Assembly: GCA_045631845.1 (NCBI GenBank)
Contig: JAZQVM010000074.1
Coordinates: 1 to 9,175 of the forward strand
Origin: CAKSHC01 sp045631845
GTDB taxonomy: Bacteria > Bacillota > Clostridia > Oscillospirales > UMGS1783
DNA length: 9,175 nucleotides
Reading direction: 5' to 3'
The position numbers and the translations under genes were made by a program. A model generated the notes under the pieces. It had not been told where the DNA came from, did not search any database, and worked only from the letters and a program-made list of their open reading frames with translations. Shown in pieces: positions 1 to 5,571 of this stretch (position 1 is its first letter; every line of letters begins with the position of its first letter).

Positions 1-1158
1 TTGCATGAAAAGCCTTTTAAGGGCGTACACGGCTCGGGTAAACACAACAACTGGTCGCTTTGTACCGATGACGGGCAGGTTCTGCTCGATCCCGGTTCCA
101 CCCCCTATGAAAACACCCGATTTCTTGTCTTCTTAGCCGCCACGGTGAAGGCGGTTGACGATTATGCCGACCTGCTTCGCTTCTCCATTTCGGTGCCGGG
201 TAACGACCTGCGCTTGGGCGGCAACGAAGCTCCGCCGGCCATTGTATCCATCTTCTTAGGCGATGAACTAAGCGGCGTGGTCGATTCTTTGATCACCGGC
301 CAGCCCTACGCACAGCCCGACGGCCAGAGCCTGAAGATCGGCGTCAATTCCCTGCCGCCGCTTCCTCGGGATAATACCGACCGTAACCGTACCTCCCCCT
401 TCGCCTTTACCGGCAATAAATTTGAGTATCGCTCCTGCGGATCAAGCGCCTCGGTGGCCGATTCCTGCACCGTACTCAATGCCATTGTGGCTGACACGCT
501 GCGTGAATTTGCCGACCGTCTGGAAGGCGGCGAGGATGCCACCGCCCTGATCACCGAAACTCTCAAGGCCCATGAGCGGATCATCTTCAACGGCAACGGT
601 TATACCGAAGAATGGGTACGAGTTGCCGAAAAACGGGGACTGCCCAACTATCGATGCGCCGTCGATGTCCTGCCTGTCATTTTGGCTGAGAAGAATGTGC
701 GCCTGTTGGAGCGCACCGGCGTCTTTACCGAGCAAGAATGTCGGGCTCGATATGAGATTGAATTGGAAAAATACGCCAAGACTATTAATATTGAAGCGCT
801 GACCATGGCTGAAATGGTACGCCATTCCATTCTGCCTCACGCCATGGAATCCTGCGGCACACTGGCTGAAAAATGCCTGCATGTTGAGCAAATCACCGGC
901 AAGAATATGACCTACCGCAATACGGTACAGATGCTTGTGCAGACTATCGACTGCATCCAAGAAAAACTGACCGTACTGGAAAACGCTACCGATAAGGCGG
1001 CCGCCATGACCGATCGTTACGAACAGGCCCACGCCTACCATGAAACGGTTCTGCCTGCCATGGAAGACCTGCGCGAACCCTGCGACTTTCTGGAAGATCA
1101 TCTGGATGAACGGGATTGGCCGCTTCCTTCCTATTTTGATATGATGTTCCGCCTATAA
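1..1158 (+). CDS. glnN: Glutamine synthetase type III, C-terminal part (5' end outside window)
   Basis: This is the ATP-dependent enzyme that makes glutamine from glutamate and ammonia in the cytoplasm. The 385 visible codons are open from the first base, and type III enzymes are about 700 residues long, so roughly the N-terminal half lies upstream; the TTG at base 1 is an ordinary Leu codon, not a start. Family signatures include HGSGKHNNW (visible residues 10-18), NEAPPA (75-80) and the stretch NRTSPFAFTGNKFEYR (129-144), which belong to the substrate and nucleotide site and identify type III (GlnN) rather than GlnA. The C-terminal third is helical and charged, as expected for the type III extension. 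The frame is intact to TAA and a strong terminator follows 4 bases later, so the gene ends its own transcript. Regulation cannot be judged because the promoter is not in view. Confidence 0.96.
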   Translation: MHEKPFKGVHGSGKHNNWSLCTDDGQVLLDPGSTPYENTRFLVFLAATVKAVDDYADLLRFSISVPGNDLRLGGNEAPPAIVSIFLGDELSGVVDSLITGQPYAQPDGQSLKIGVNSLPPLPRDNTDRNRTSPFAFTGNKFEYRSCGSSASVADSCTVLNAIVADTLREFADRLEGGEDATALITETLKAHERIIFNGNGYTEEWVRVAEKRGLPNYRCAVDVLPVILAEKNVRLLERTGVFTEQECRARYEIELEKYAKTINIEALTMAEMVRHSILPHAMESCGTLAEKCLHVEQITGKNMTYRNTVQMLVQTIDCIQEKLTVLENATDKAAAMTDRYEQAHAYHETVLPAMEDLREPCDFLEDHLDERDWPLPSYFDMMFRL

Positions 1159-1162
1159 TGCT

Positions 1163-1193
1163 AAAGCATCCGTTTTAAAACGGATGCTTTTTT
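1163..1193 (+). terminator. Intrinsic terminator after glnN
   Basis: A perfect inverted repeat, AAAGCATCCG (1163-1172) pairing with CGGATGCTTT (1181-1190), encloses an 8-base A/T loop and runs into six T residues (1188-1193). It starts 4 bases after the glnN stop codon. A-richness on the left side could give it some activity for the opposite strand, but no leftward gene ends here. Confidence 0.93.
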
Positions 1194-1210
1194 CCTAAAT
1201 GTGGGACAAC

Positions 1211-1239
1211 TTGCATTTTTGGCGCATTTATAGTATACT
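1211..1239 (+). promoter_or_regulatory. Sigma-70/sigma-A type promoter for the 3D-domain protein gene
   Basis: TTGCAT (1211-1216) and TATACT (1234-1239) are separated by 17 bases, with the -10 box 23 bases before the ATG. The Shine-Dalgarno site AAGGAGG (1249-1255) follows, 7 bases before the start. Transcription would begin at about 1246, leaving a leader just long enough for the ribosome-binding site. The promoter lies after the glnN terminator, so the next gene is probably an independent unit. Confidence 0.75.
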
Positions 1240-1262
1240 ATGCTTTGTAAGGAGGACATGTT

Positions 1263-2495
1263 ATGGAACAAGAACATATCGATGACATCATCATGGACAT
1301 ACAACTGCAAACACAAACACCTTCTCCTCACGAGCCTGAAGATGCATCCTCTGCTATAGATCATATTGACCAAGCATCCGAATCTTCAACCGATCCCGCA
1401 CCCCCCACACAAGAGAACTCCGAGGAGATTCCCGCATCCCCCATACAAGAGGATTCCGAAGAGAATCCCGCACAAGAAAGCGAGCCGATACAGGAGCCCT
1501 CAGATGAGGAGAAAACAAAACCTGCATGGGTTTCCTTTTTCACCCCCGCCAATCTTCGACTGCTTCTTATTGGCGCGGCCGTATTGCTGATCACAGCACT
1601 GACCCTTTCCCTTAGATGCTATCGCATTACCCTGAATGATCAACACTGGATACGCCTCTCCCTTTCGGGTAATGCCGAACGGGTGGTAAGAAACAGCGGC
1701 GTGGACATCAAGGATAACCATGTGATCGAAGTGGAGCACCCCTCTCCCCTTGCCCCCCTCGTAACCGTGCATACCGATTTTGATGTTACCATGCAGGCGG
1801 ACGGCACAACACAAACCAAACGCCTGGCCGCCGGTACCGATCGGGCGGGTGTGTTGGACGCCTTCGGCATTGTCATGGATGAGGATGACCGCTTCTCCAT
1901 GGCGGATGATGAACGACTATCAAAACACTGCATGGTCACAGTCAACCGTGTTGAGGTCAAGACCGAGACCTACGAAGAACCTATTGGCTGTCCCGTGCAG
2001 GATCTCACGCAACCCGAACTCGGCACGCAAACTCTGGCCTCCCCCGGCAGAGAAGGAATACGACGCGTAACGGGAATCCGCACCTATGTGGACGGCGTGA
2101 TCACCGATGTGGTGGAGCTGGAAAGCGAGATTCTGCGCCATCCCACCACCACCGTACTCTATTCTGAACAACCCATTCCCGGCGCCGGTAACGGCAAACC
2201 GGAAGACTATACCAAGGTGTTAACCTGTCAGTCAACCGCCTACTGCTTAAGAGGCACAACCGCCAGCGGGCAGAAGACTCAAAAAGGCTATGTCGCAGTA
2301 GATCCCAGCGTTATCCCCTTAGGAACCTGGCTCTACATTGAAAGCCTCACCCCCGGCATGGAAGATTACGGCTACTGCATTGCCGCCGATACGGGAAGTG
2401 CCATTGTGGGAAATATGGTAGATGTCTATTTCTACACCGAAGACGAATGTCGGGTATGGGGCCGACGAGATATCAATGTTTATGTTTTAGGATAA
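1263..2495 (+). CDS. Membrane-anchored G5/3D-domain cell-wall protein (YabE/Sps-like)
   Basis: Probably a cell-wall remodelling factor: the 3D domain has a double-psi barrel fold related to the MltA catalytic domain and occurs in Firmicutes stationary-phase and resuscitation proteins. Residues 1-97 are acidic, rich in Pro, Glu and Ser, and presumably cytoplasmic. A single membrane segment, about 98-117 (LLLIGAAVLLITALTLSL), anchors the protein with its C-terminus outside. After a short ubiquitin-like DUF348-type stretch (about 165-225) comes a G5-like beta domain (about 226-300). The 3D domain fills 315-408 and retains the three aspartates that name it: D347 (VDPSVIPLGT), D376 (AADTG) and D387 (VDVYF). 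The start is fixed by AAGGAGG 7 bases upstream. The gene is monocistronic, with its own promoter and terminator. The domain boundaries are approximate; the 3D assignment is firm, and whether the protein cleaves peptidoglycan is inference. Confidence 0.9.
   Translation: MEQEHIDDIIMDIQLQTQTPSPHEPEDASSAIDHIDQASESSTDPAPPTQENSEEIPASPIQEDSEENPAQESEPIQEPSDEEKTKPAWVSFFTPANLRLLLIGAAVLLITALTLSLRCYRITLNDQHWIRLSLSGNAERVVRNSGVDIKDNHVIEVEHPSPLAPLVTVHTDFDVTMQADGTTQTKRLAAGTDRAGVLDAFGIVMDEDDRFSMADDERLSKHCMVTVNRVEVKTETYEEPIGCPVQDLTQPELGTQTLASPGREGIRRVTGIRTYVDGVITDVVELESEILRHPTTTVLYSEQPIPGAGNGKPEDYTKVLTCQSTAYCLRGTTASGQKTQKGYVAVDPSVIPLGTWLYIESLTPGMEDYGYCIAADTGSAIVGNMVDVYFYTEDECRVWGRRDINVYVLG
1409..1472 (+). repeat. 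Imperfect 36-base tandem repeat in the acidic N-terminus of the 3D protein
   Basis: Unit 1 (starting ACAAGAG, 1409-1436) and unit 2 (1445-1472) match at most positions, with a 36-base period. They encode QENSEEIPASPI followed by QEDSEENPAQES. The period keeps the reading frame, so copy number could change without breaking the protein. It looks like a low-complexity spacer before the membrane segment. Confidence 0.7.
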
Positions 2496-2501
2496 TACAA
2501 A

Positions 2502-2537
2502 GCGGAGCGACAAACTCGTCGCTCCGCAATTTTTATT
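2502..2537 (+). terminator. Intrinsic terminator after the 3D-domain gene
   Basis: GCGGAGCGAC (2502-2511) pairs perfectly with GTCGCTCCGC (2518-2527) around a 6-base loop, followed by AATTTTTATT. It begins 6 bases after the TAA. Read from the other strand, the stem is followed by TTTGTATT, a weaker U-tract, so it may also end the leftward transcript proposed for 3018-2502. Confidence 0.92.
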
Positions 2538-2601
2538 TCATAACTACTTGAAGACAATTTCCTCACTGAAATCAAATGGCTTTGTGTGCCTTTCACACCG
2601 G

Positions 2602-2745
2602 TTATATATTACATGAAAGAACTTCTATAATGTGTTCGGTGGACCGTACCTCTTTCGTAAATTTTAGATACCCTTCGTTGCTATGACAGCTGCGGCCTTC
2701 CGTGTCTTTCACCCACGCGATCCGACCGCTATTGGTACTTTTCAT
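2602..2745 (-). CDS. Possible 47-residue small protein containing the EVRS repeat motif (unrecognised)
   Basis: From ATG at 2745 the minus strand is open for 47 codons, starting MKSTNSGRIAWVKDTEG and ending IIEVLSCNI before TAA. Composition is protein-like, with two Cys (20, 45), charged surface-type residues and no membrane segment. The repeat copy at 2641-2652 lies in frame and encodes EVRS (32-35), followed by Thr and Glu. The frame stays open for 15 more codons upstream of the ATG but has no alternative start there, and no clear Shine-Dalgarno site precedes the ATG. It would be the last ORF on the proposed leftward transcript. The family is unknown to me. It may be a real small protein, the C-terminal remnant of a larger gene, or chance. 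Confidence 0.35.
   Translation of the reverse strand: MKSTNSGRIAWVKDTEGRSCHSNEGYLKFTKEVRSTEHIIEVLSCNI
2641..2652 (-). repeat. 12-base repeat copy 1 (GAGGTACGGTCC)
   Basis: Exact copy on the minus strand, followed by ACC and then GAA, so it reads EVRS-T-E inside the 47-codon ORF. Upstream on the minus strand the sequence GGTATCTAAA resembles the GATCTATAT before copy 2. It lies 157 bases from copy 2. Confidence 0.85.
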
Positions 2746-2797
2746 TTCGATAGAACACGATTTGATTTTATGGGACTTTGCCCGATCTTACTTCATG

Positions 2798-2809
2798 GGA
2801 CCGTACCTC
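2798..2809 (-). repeat. 12-base repeat copy 2 (GAGGTACGGTCC)
   Basis: Exact copy on the minus strand, followed by CAT then GAA. It sits in a 20-codon open frame (2830 to 2768) beginning MDLYLKKEVRSHEVRS, in which EVRS appears twice with different codons. That frame has no ribosome-binding site, so I do not call it a gene. The extended match to copy 3 on the plus strand is CTTCAT, one variable base, then the 12-mer. Confidence 0.85.
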
Positions 2810-2861
2810 TTTTTTAAGATATAGATCCATGGCCTATTCAGCCGAAATTTACTGCTTCATT

Positions 2862-2873
2862 GGACCGTACCTC
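2862..2873 (-). repeat. 12-base repeat copy 3 (GAGGTACGGTCC)
   Basis: Exact copy on the minus strand, followed by AAT then GAA. It reads EVRS-N-E in a frame that is open upstream but has no start codon after the promoter; that frame is -1 relative to the 25-codon leader ORF. It lies 64 bases from copy 2. A small CTCG-AAA-CGAG hairpin on the minus strand overlaps its 5' end. Confidence 0.85.
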
Positions 2874-2887
2874 GTTTCGAGATCTCC

Positions 2888-2965
2888 TTAGGGTTTTTTC
2901 AACACTTTCTTTCTTGAGGCGAGCCCGTGGGCTCCAACACTGGTACCGCTTCTCGGTTTCCTCAT
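2888..2965 (-). CDS. Possible 25-residue basic leader peptide (unrecognised)
   Basis: ATG at 2965 is preceded by GAGGTGG (2971-2977) with 5 bases between, the best Shine-Dalgarno site in the region and about 50 bases after the predicted transcript start. The peptide begins MRKPRSGTSVGAHGLASR and ends KKVLKKP. It has ten Lys/Arg residues and no acidic ones, a pattern seen in RNA-binding tails and some leader peptides. Reading stops just after a run of six A residues; in the -1 frame it would continue for 18 codons through repeat copy 3. It may be a leader peptide, a frameshifted small gene, or chance. Function is unknown. Confidence 0.4.
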   Translation of the reverse strand: MRKPRSGTSVGAHGLASRKKVLKKP

Positions 2966-3024
2966 TTTCGCCACCTCTTTCTTTGGGTGTTATTTTTCTT
3001 TTCTGTCTCTCTCTTTCTGGTTTT

Positions 3025-3053
3025 ATTATAACCGAGGTTTTGGTATTTGTCAA
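3025..3053 (-). promoter_or_regulatory. Perfect consensus sigma-70/sigma-A promoter, minus strand
   Basis: TTGACA (3053-3048) and TATAAT (3030-3025) are both perfect and separated by exactly 17 bases. Transcription should start at about 3018 and run leftward through the small ORFs and repeats. No conventional gene lies downstream before the 3D-gene terminator at 2502. Matches this good are usually seen at genes for stable RNAs or highly expressed short transcripts. Confidence 0.8.
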
Positions 3054-3057
3054 TACC
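3042..3057. promoter_or_regulatory. Operator-like inverted repeat over the -35 box
   Basis: GGTATT (3042-3047) and AATACC (3052-3057) form perfect 6-base arms around 4 bases and cover the whole TTGACA box. Because the site lies upstream of the transcript start it cannot act as an RNA hairpin of that unit. A dimeric repressor site is the natural reading, but no candidate regulator is in the window. Confidence 0.5.
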
Positions 3058-3127
3058 TTTTTTGTGACTTTTTATAATTTTTTTCAACTTTTCACTATTA
3101 ATTAGTATGTTATTTTGATGAACAAAG

Positions 3128-3154
3128 AAAAAAGCCTGCAATTGCAGGCTTTTT
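3128..3154. terminator. Bidirectional intrinsic terminator, mainly for the phosphoesterase gene
   Basis: A 26-base perfect palindrome is centred on AATT (3140-3143) with GC-rich arms AAGCCTGC and GCAGGCTT. It has a T run on each strand. It begins 7 bases past the phosphoesterase stop on the minus strand, and its leftward U-tract has six T residues. It also insulates the minus-strand promoter at 3053 from upstream readthrough. Confidence 0.92.
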
Positions 3155-3161
3155 CACCACA

Positions 3162-3851
3162 TTAATCTATACGTACAGGATTAAACTGAATCACATCGGC
3201 CGATATCAACTGATAGGTCACGCCGTCTTTCGTTCCCTCAAAAGCGCGACCCTTTCCGCCGTAATGCAGATGACCGTAATAGCATTTTTTGATGCCATAC
3301 TGGGAAAGGACATCGGAAAACAGGGTGCAATTACTCATCGGAGAGAGTGGCGGATAGTGCATAAACACGACCGGCTCTCCGCCCGCCTGCAGCGCTTCCT
3401 TACAGCTGGCTTCCAACCGTATTACCTCTCGACGCAGCAATTTATTATCCTGCACCGAATCACCAAAAATGTTCCAGCCGCGACTGCCGCACACCGTTTT
3501 CTCACCCACGGGATAGGCATTATTAAAAAGAAAATCTATGGTAGTTAACTCATGTTCTTCCAAAAGAGCATGCAGTTTTTTAAGGGTGCTCCACCAATAG
3601 TCATGATTACCCTTCATGAGCAATTTCTTGCCGGGCAGGCGATTGAGAAATTGCAAATCGGGCAAGGCTTCTTCGGCCGTCATACCCCAAGACACATCGC
3701 CGGCAATGACGACCGTGTCAGCATCGGTGATATTGGCACGCCAATTATTCTCCAGTTTTTCCACTGCATGTTCCCAGCGTGCACCGAAGATATCCATCGG
3801 CTTATCCACACCCAAAGACAAATGCAGATCAGCAATTGCAAAAAGTGACAT
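3162..3851 (-). CDS. Calcineurin-like metallophosphoesterase
   Basis: A two-metal phosphohydrolase of the calcineurin-like superfamily, close to the COG1768 type; the substrate is unknown. All metal motifs are present in order: D8-L-H10 near the N-terminus, GD (51-52), GNHD (81-84), H165 in FMHYPP, and GHLH (193-196). The 229-residue length suits a single-domain soluble enzyme with no signal peptide. I start at ATG 3851 because AGGTGA (3856-3861) lies 4 bases upstream and the metal-binding strand follows at once. The frame could begin 12 codons earlier (ATG at 3887), but no ribosome-binding site precedes that start and the extra residues do not look like part of the fold. It has its own terminator and is transcribed away from the DUF1540 gene, so it is probably monocistronic. 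Confidence 0.93.
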   Translation of the reverse strand: MSLFAIADLHLSLGVDKPMDIFGARWEHAVEKLENNWRANITDADTVVIAGDVSWGMTAEEALPDLQFLNRLPGKKLLMKGNHDYWWSTLKKLHALLEEHELTTIDFLFNNAYPVGEKTVCGSRGWNIFGDSVQDNKLLRREVIRLEASCKEALQAGGEPVVFMHYPPLSPMSNCTLFSDVLSQYGIKKCYYGHLHYGGKGRAFEGTKDGVTYQLISADVIQFNPVRID

Positions 3852-3871
3852 AATTTCACCTGTATGTTTCC

Positions 3872-3907
3872 CACATCTTCCGCTCATACTAACAGCGAAA
3901 GGATGTG
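3872..3907 (+). promoter_or_regulatory. Hairpin that would cover the DUF1540 ribosome-binding site
   Basis: CACATCTTCCGCT (3872-3884) can pair with AGCGAAAGGATGTG (3894-3907) around a 9-base loop, giving 12 pairs with one mismatch and one bulged G. The right arm contains AAAGGA (3898-3903), the only Shine-Dalgarno site for the downstream ATG at 3914. If transcribed rightward it would mask that site. Equally, it could be a protein-binding palindrome between divergent genes. Confidence 0.4.
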
Positions 3908-3913
3908 TGATGT

Positions 3914-4075
3914 ATGAGTTGTGATAAACCCAATTCCGGCGTTTCCTGCGAAGTGGCCAACTGCCAATACCATGACGGCAAAAGCCATTGCACCGCTTCC
4001 AAGATCAACGTCGGCCCCGGCTACGCATTCTCCAGCGCAGATACCGTTTGCGCCACTTTTAAGCCGGGCAAATAA
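3914..4075 (+). CDS. Small cysteine-rich DUF1540-type protein
   Basis: A 53-residue protein with the DUF1540 pattern: CEVANCQYHDGKSHC (12-26) followed by an A-x-x-I-x-VG stretch and DTVCATF (43-49). The Cys positions are 3, 12, 17, 26 and 46, with His 20 and 25 near the central pair, so metal binding (probably zinc) is plausible though unproven. The family is common in Clostridia and Bacilli and has no known reaction. ATG at 3914 is chosen because a TGA lies two codons upstream in frame; AAAGGA sits 10 bases before it, a rather long spacing. The gene lies alone on the plus strand between two minus-strand genes. It is 62 bases from the phosphoesterase start and meets threonine synthase end to end. 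Confidence 0.88.
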   Translation: MSCDKPNSGVSCEVANCQYHDGKSHCTASKINVGPGYAFSSADTVCATFKPGK

Positions 4076-4077
4076 AG

Positions 4078-4103
4078 AGAGGGGCAAAGCCCCTCTTTTT
4101 TAT
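4078..4103. terminator. Shared bidirectional terminator between DUF1540 and thrC
   Basis: AGAGGGGC (4078-4085) pairs with GCCCCTCT (4089-4096) around AAA, followed by TTTTTT (4096-4101) on the plus strand. It starts 2 bases after the DUF1540 stop and its tail overlaps the thrC stop codon (4100-4102). On the minus strand the stem is followed by CTTTATTT, so it should also end the long leftward operon. Confidence 0.9.
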
Positions 4104-5566
4104 TTTACAAAATTCAGGAGCCGGTCGGCCATTTCGGTGCGGTCGATCACCTGCGGGAAGCGAACTTCCATGCTCTTGAGATTGCCCAGAGAAGCGGGGC
4201 AGTCCACGCCGTAACCCTTCTCCAACCGCTCGAGATTGACAAACTCGTCGGCATCGGGAGTTTCACCCAAGGCACGCAAGACACTTGAAGCAAACTTAAA
4301 GGGCGAAGCGGTAGAAGCCACCAGCATGGGATTCTTTCCGTCGGCCTTACGGCAGGCACCGATGGCAACGGCGGTATGGGTATCGCAAACATACCCGTCC
4401 TTCTCCCAGGTATCCTTAATCACGGCACAGGTACCCTCTTCGTCAATACTATCTCCAATAAAAAGCTTGGAAAGCTTGGCAAAGGCCTTTTCGGAAATGG
4501 CGTAGGTGCCAAAGTCCTTGAGTTCTTCCATCAGGTCGGCCACAGCCTGACAATTTCCGTCATAGAGATACCACAGCATACGCTCCAAATTCGAGGAGAT
4601 CAGAATATCCATCGAAGGAGAAATGGTGGCATGGAATTCTCGGTTTTTATTATAAATGCCGGTGTTGATAAACTCGGTGAGCACATCGTTGGCGTTGGAT
4701 GCACAAACGAATTTTTCAATAGGCAACCCCATACGGGAAGCCATGTAGGCAGCCAAAATATTACCGAAGTTACCGGTGGGAACACAAACATCGATCTTAT
4801 CACCCATCCGAATATGACCGGCCGAGACCAGCTTCAGATAGCCGTGGATATAATAAACGATCTGCGGCAACAGACGTCCGAAGTTGATGGAGTTGGCGCT
4901 GGAAAGGAAGCACTTCTTCTCATCCAGTTGCGCCCGCGTCTGCTCATCGGCAAAGATGGTCTTAACACCGCTCTGTGCATCGTCAAAGTTACCCACAATA
5001 CCGCAAGACGCCACATTGCTTCCCTTTTGGGTGATCATTTGCAGTTTCTGCATATCGCTCACGCCGTCGCTGGGATAGAAGACCAAGATCTTGGTGCTTT
5101 CGGCATCACAGAAGCCTTCCAGCGCCGCCTTGCCAGTATCTCCCGAGGTGGCCACCAAAATCACCGCCGTGCGCTCTTCCTTCTGCTTTTTGAGCGAGAC
5201 CGAAAGAAGGTGAGGCAACATCTGCAAAGCCATATCCTTAAAGGCGCAAGTAGGACCATGCCACAGTTCCAAAATATGCTTACCCGATTTGAGGGTATGA
5301 ATCGGAGCCGGATCTTCTCCGCCGAATTTAGCCTCTGTGTAGGCGTTATTTACGCAAAAGGAAATCTCCTCATCGGTAAAATCCGACAGATACAGGCGCA
5401 ATATCTTTTCCGCCGTTTCCTTATAAGAAAGTCCGAGCAGACTGCTCATATCACAGGTCGGTATCGTCTCAGGTACATACAAACCGCCGTCAGGTGCCAA
5501 ACCCCGCAAAATAGCCGCACTGGCCGAAACGGCAGGGCTGTTACCCCGTGTACTGATAAAATTCAT
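4100..5566 (-). CDS. thrC: Threonine synthase
   Basis: A PLP enzyme that converts O-phosphohomoserine to threonine, the last step of threonine synthesis. The N-terminal FISTRG and GLYVPETIP stretches are typical of the longer bacterial and fungal class. The PLP lysine is in GPTCAFKDMALQ (K110). SGDTGKAALEG (141-151), SANSINFGR (223-231) and PTGNFGN (263-269, the phosphate-binding loop) follow. Length (488) is normal and the frame is intact. A GTG at 5575 extends the frame by three codons and overlaps the previous stop, but it lies inside the Shine-Dalgarno site GAGGTG (5573-5578). ATG 5566, 6 bases after that site, is the better start. No hom or thrB is adjacent; thrC is the last gene of a housekeeping operon, 5 bases after the dipeptidase gene. 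Regulation separate from the operon is not visible. Confidence 0.96.
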   Translation of the reverse strand: MNFISTRGNSPAVSASAAILRGLAPDGGLYVPETIPTCDMSSLLGLSYKETAEKILRLYLSDFTDEEISFCVNNAYTEAKFGGEDPAPIHTLKSGKHILELWHGPTCAFKDMALQMLPHLLSVSLKKQKEERTAVILVATSGDTGKAALEGFCDAESTKILVFYPSDGVSDMQKLQMITQKGSNVASCGIVGNFDDAQSGVKTIFADEQTRAQLDEKKCFLSSANSINFGRLLPQIVYYIHGYLKLVSAGHIRMGDKIDVCVPTGNFGNILAAYMASRMGLPIEKFVCASNANDVLTEFINTGIYNKNREFHATISPSMDILISSNLERMLWYLYDGNCQAVADLMEELKDFGTYAISEKAFAKLSKLFIGDSIDEEGTCAVIKDTWEKDGYVCDTHTAVAIGACRKADGKNPMLVASTASPFKFASSVLRALGETPDADEFVNLERLEKGYGVDCPASLGNLKSMEVRFPQVIDRTEMADRLLNFVK

Positions 5567-5571
5567 TGTGT

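Larger units (their letters stand above)
2538..3127. other. About 590-base region between two terminators with no recognised gene
   Basis: This stretch lies between the rightward 3D gene and the leftward phosphoesterase gene, each with its own terminator, so neither needs it. No known protein family, rRNA, tRNA or CRISPR array is visible. What it holds is listed separately: a consensus minus-strand promoter with a palindrome, a purine-rich leader, two small minus-strand ORFs, and three copies of a 12-base motif. The part from about 2950 to 3128 is strongly pyrimidine-rich on the plus strand, so a leftward RNA would be purine-rich at its 5' end. Composition differs clearly from the flanking genes. 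It may be a small-gene or RNA locus, an inserted non-autonomous element, or degenerate remains of a repeated family; I cannot choose among these. Confidence 0.6.

Noticed and set aside
442..1101. 219-codon open frame on the minus strand within glnN
   Set aside because: It lies wholly opposite conserved glutamine synthetase sequence, with no family match and no supporting ribosome-binding site.
2626..2631. TATAAT on the plus strand
   Set aside because: No acceptable -35 hexamer lies 16-18 bases upstream, and no rightward gene follows.
2641..2873. CRISPR array
   Set aside because: Repeats are only 12 bases, with just three copies at unequal spacing (64 and 157 bases), and no cas genes are present.
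2838..3053. 71-codon minus-strand frame beginning at the TTG of the -35 box
   Set aside because: The start codon is the promoter hexamer itself, upstream of the predicted transcript start, and no other start exists in that frame. Only its last part, containing repeat copy 3, is of interest.
2860..3105. 81-codon plus-strand frame with a hydrophobic C-terminal half
   Set aside because: It starts at a TTG without a Shine-Dalgarno site and runs across the minus-strand promoter. Its hydrophobic look follows from the pyrimidine-rich strand rather than from a designed membrane segment.
3852..3887. Twelve-codon N-terminal extension of the phosphoesterase
   Set aside because: There is no ribosome-binding site before ATG 3887, whereas ATG 3851 has AGGTGA upstream and leads directly into the conserved fold.
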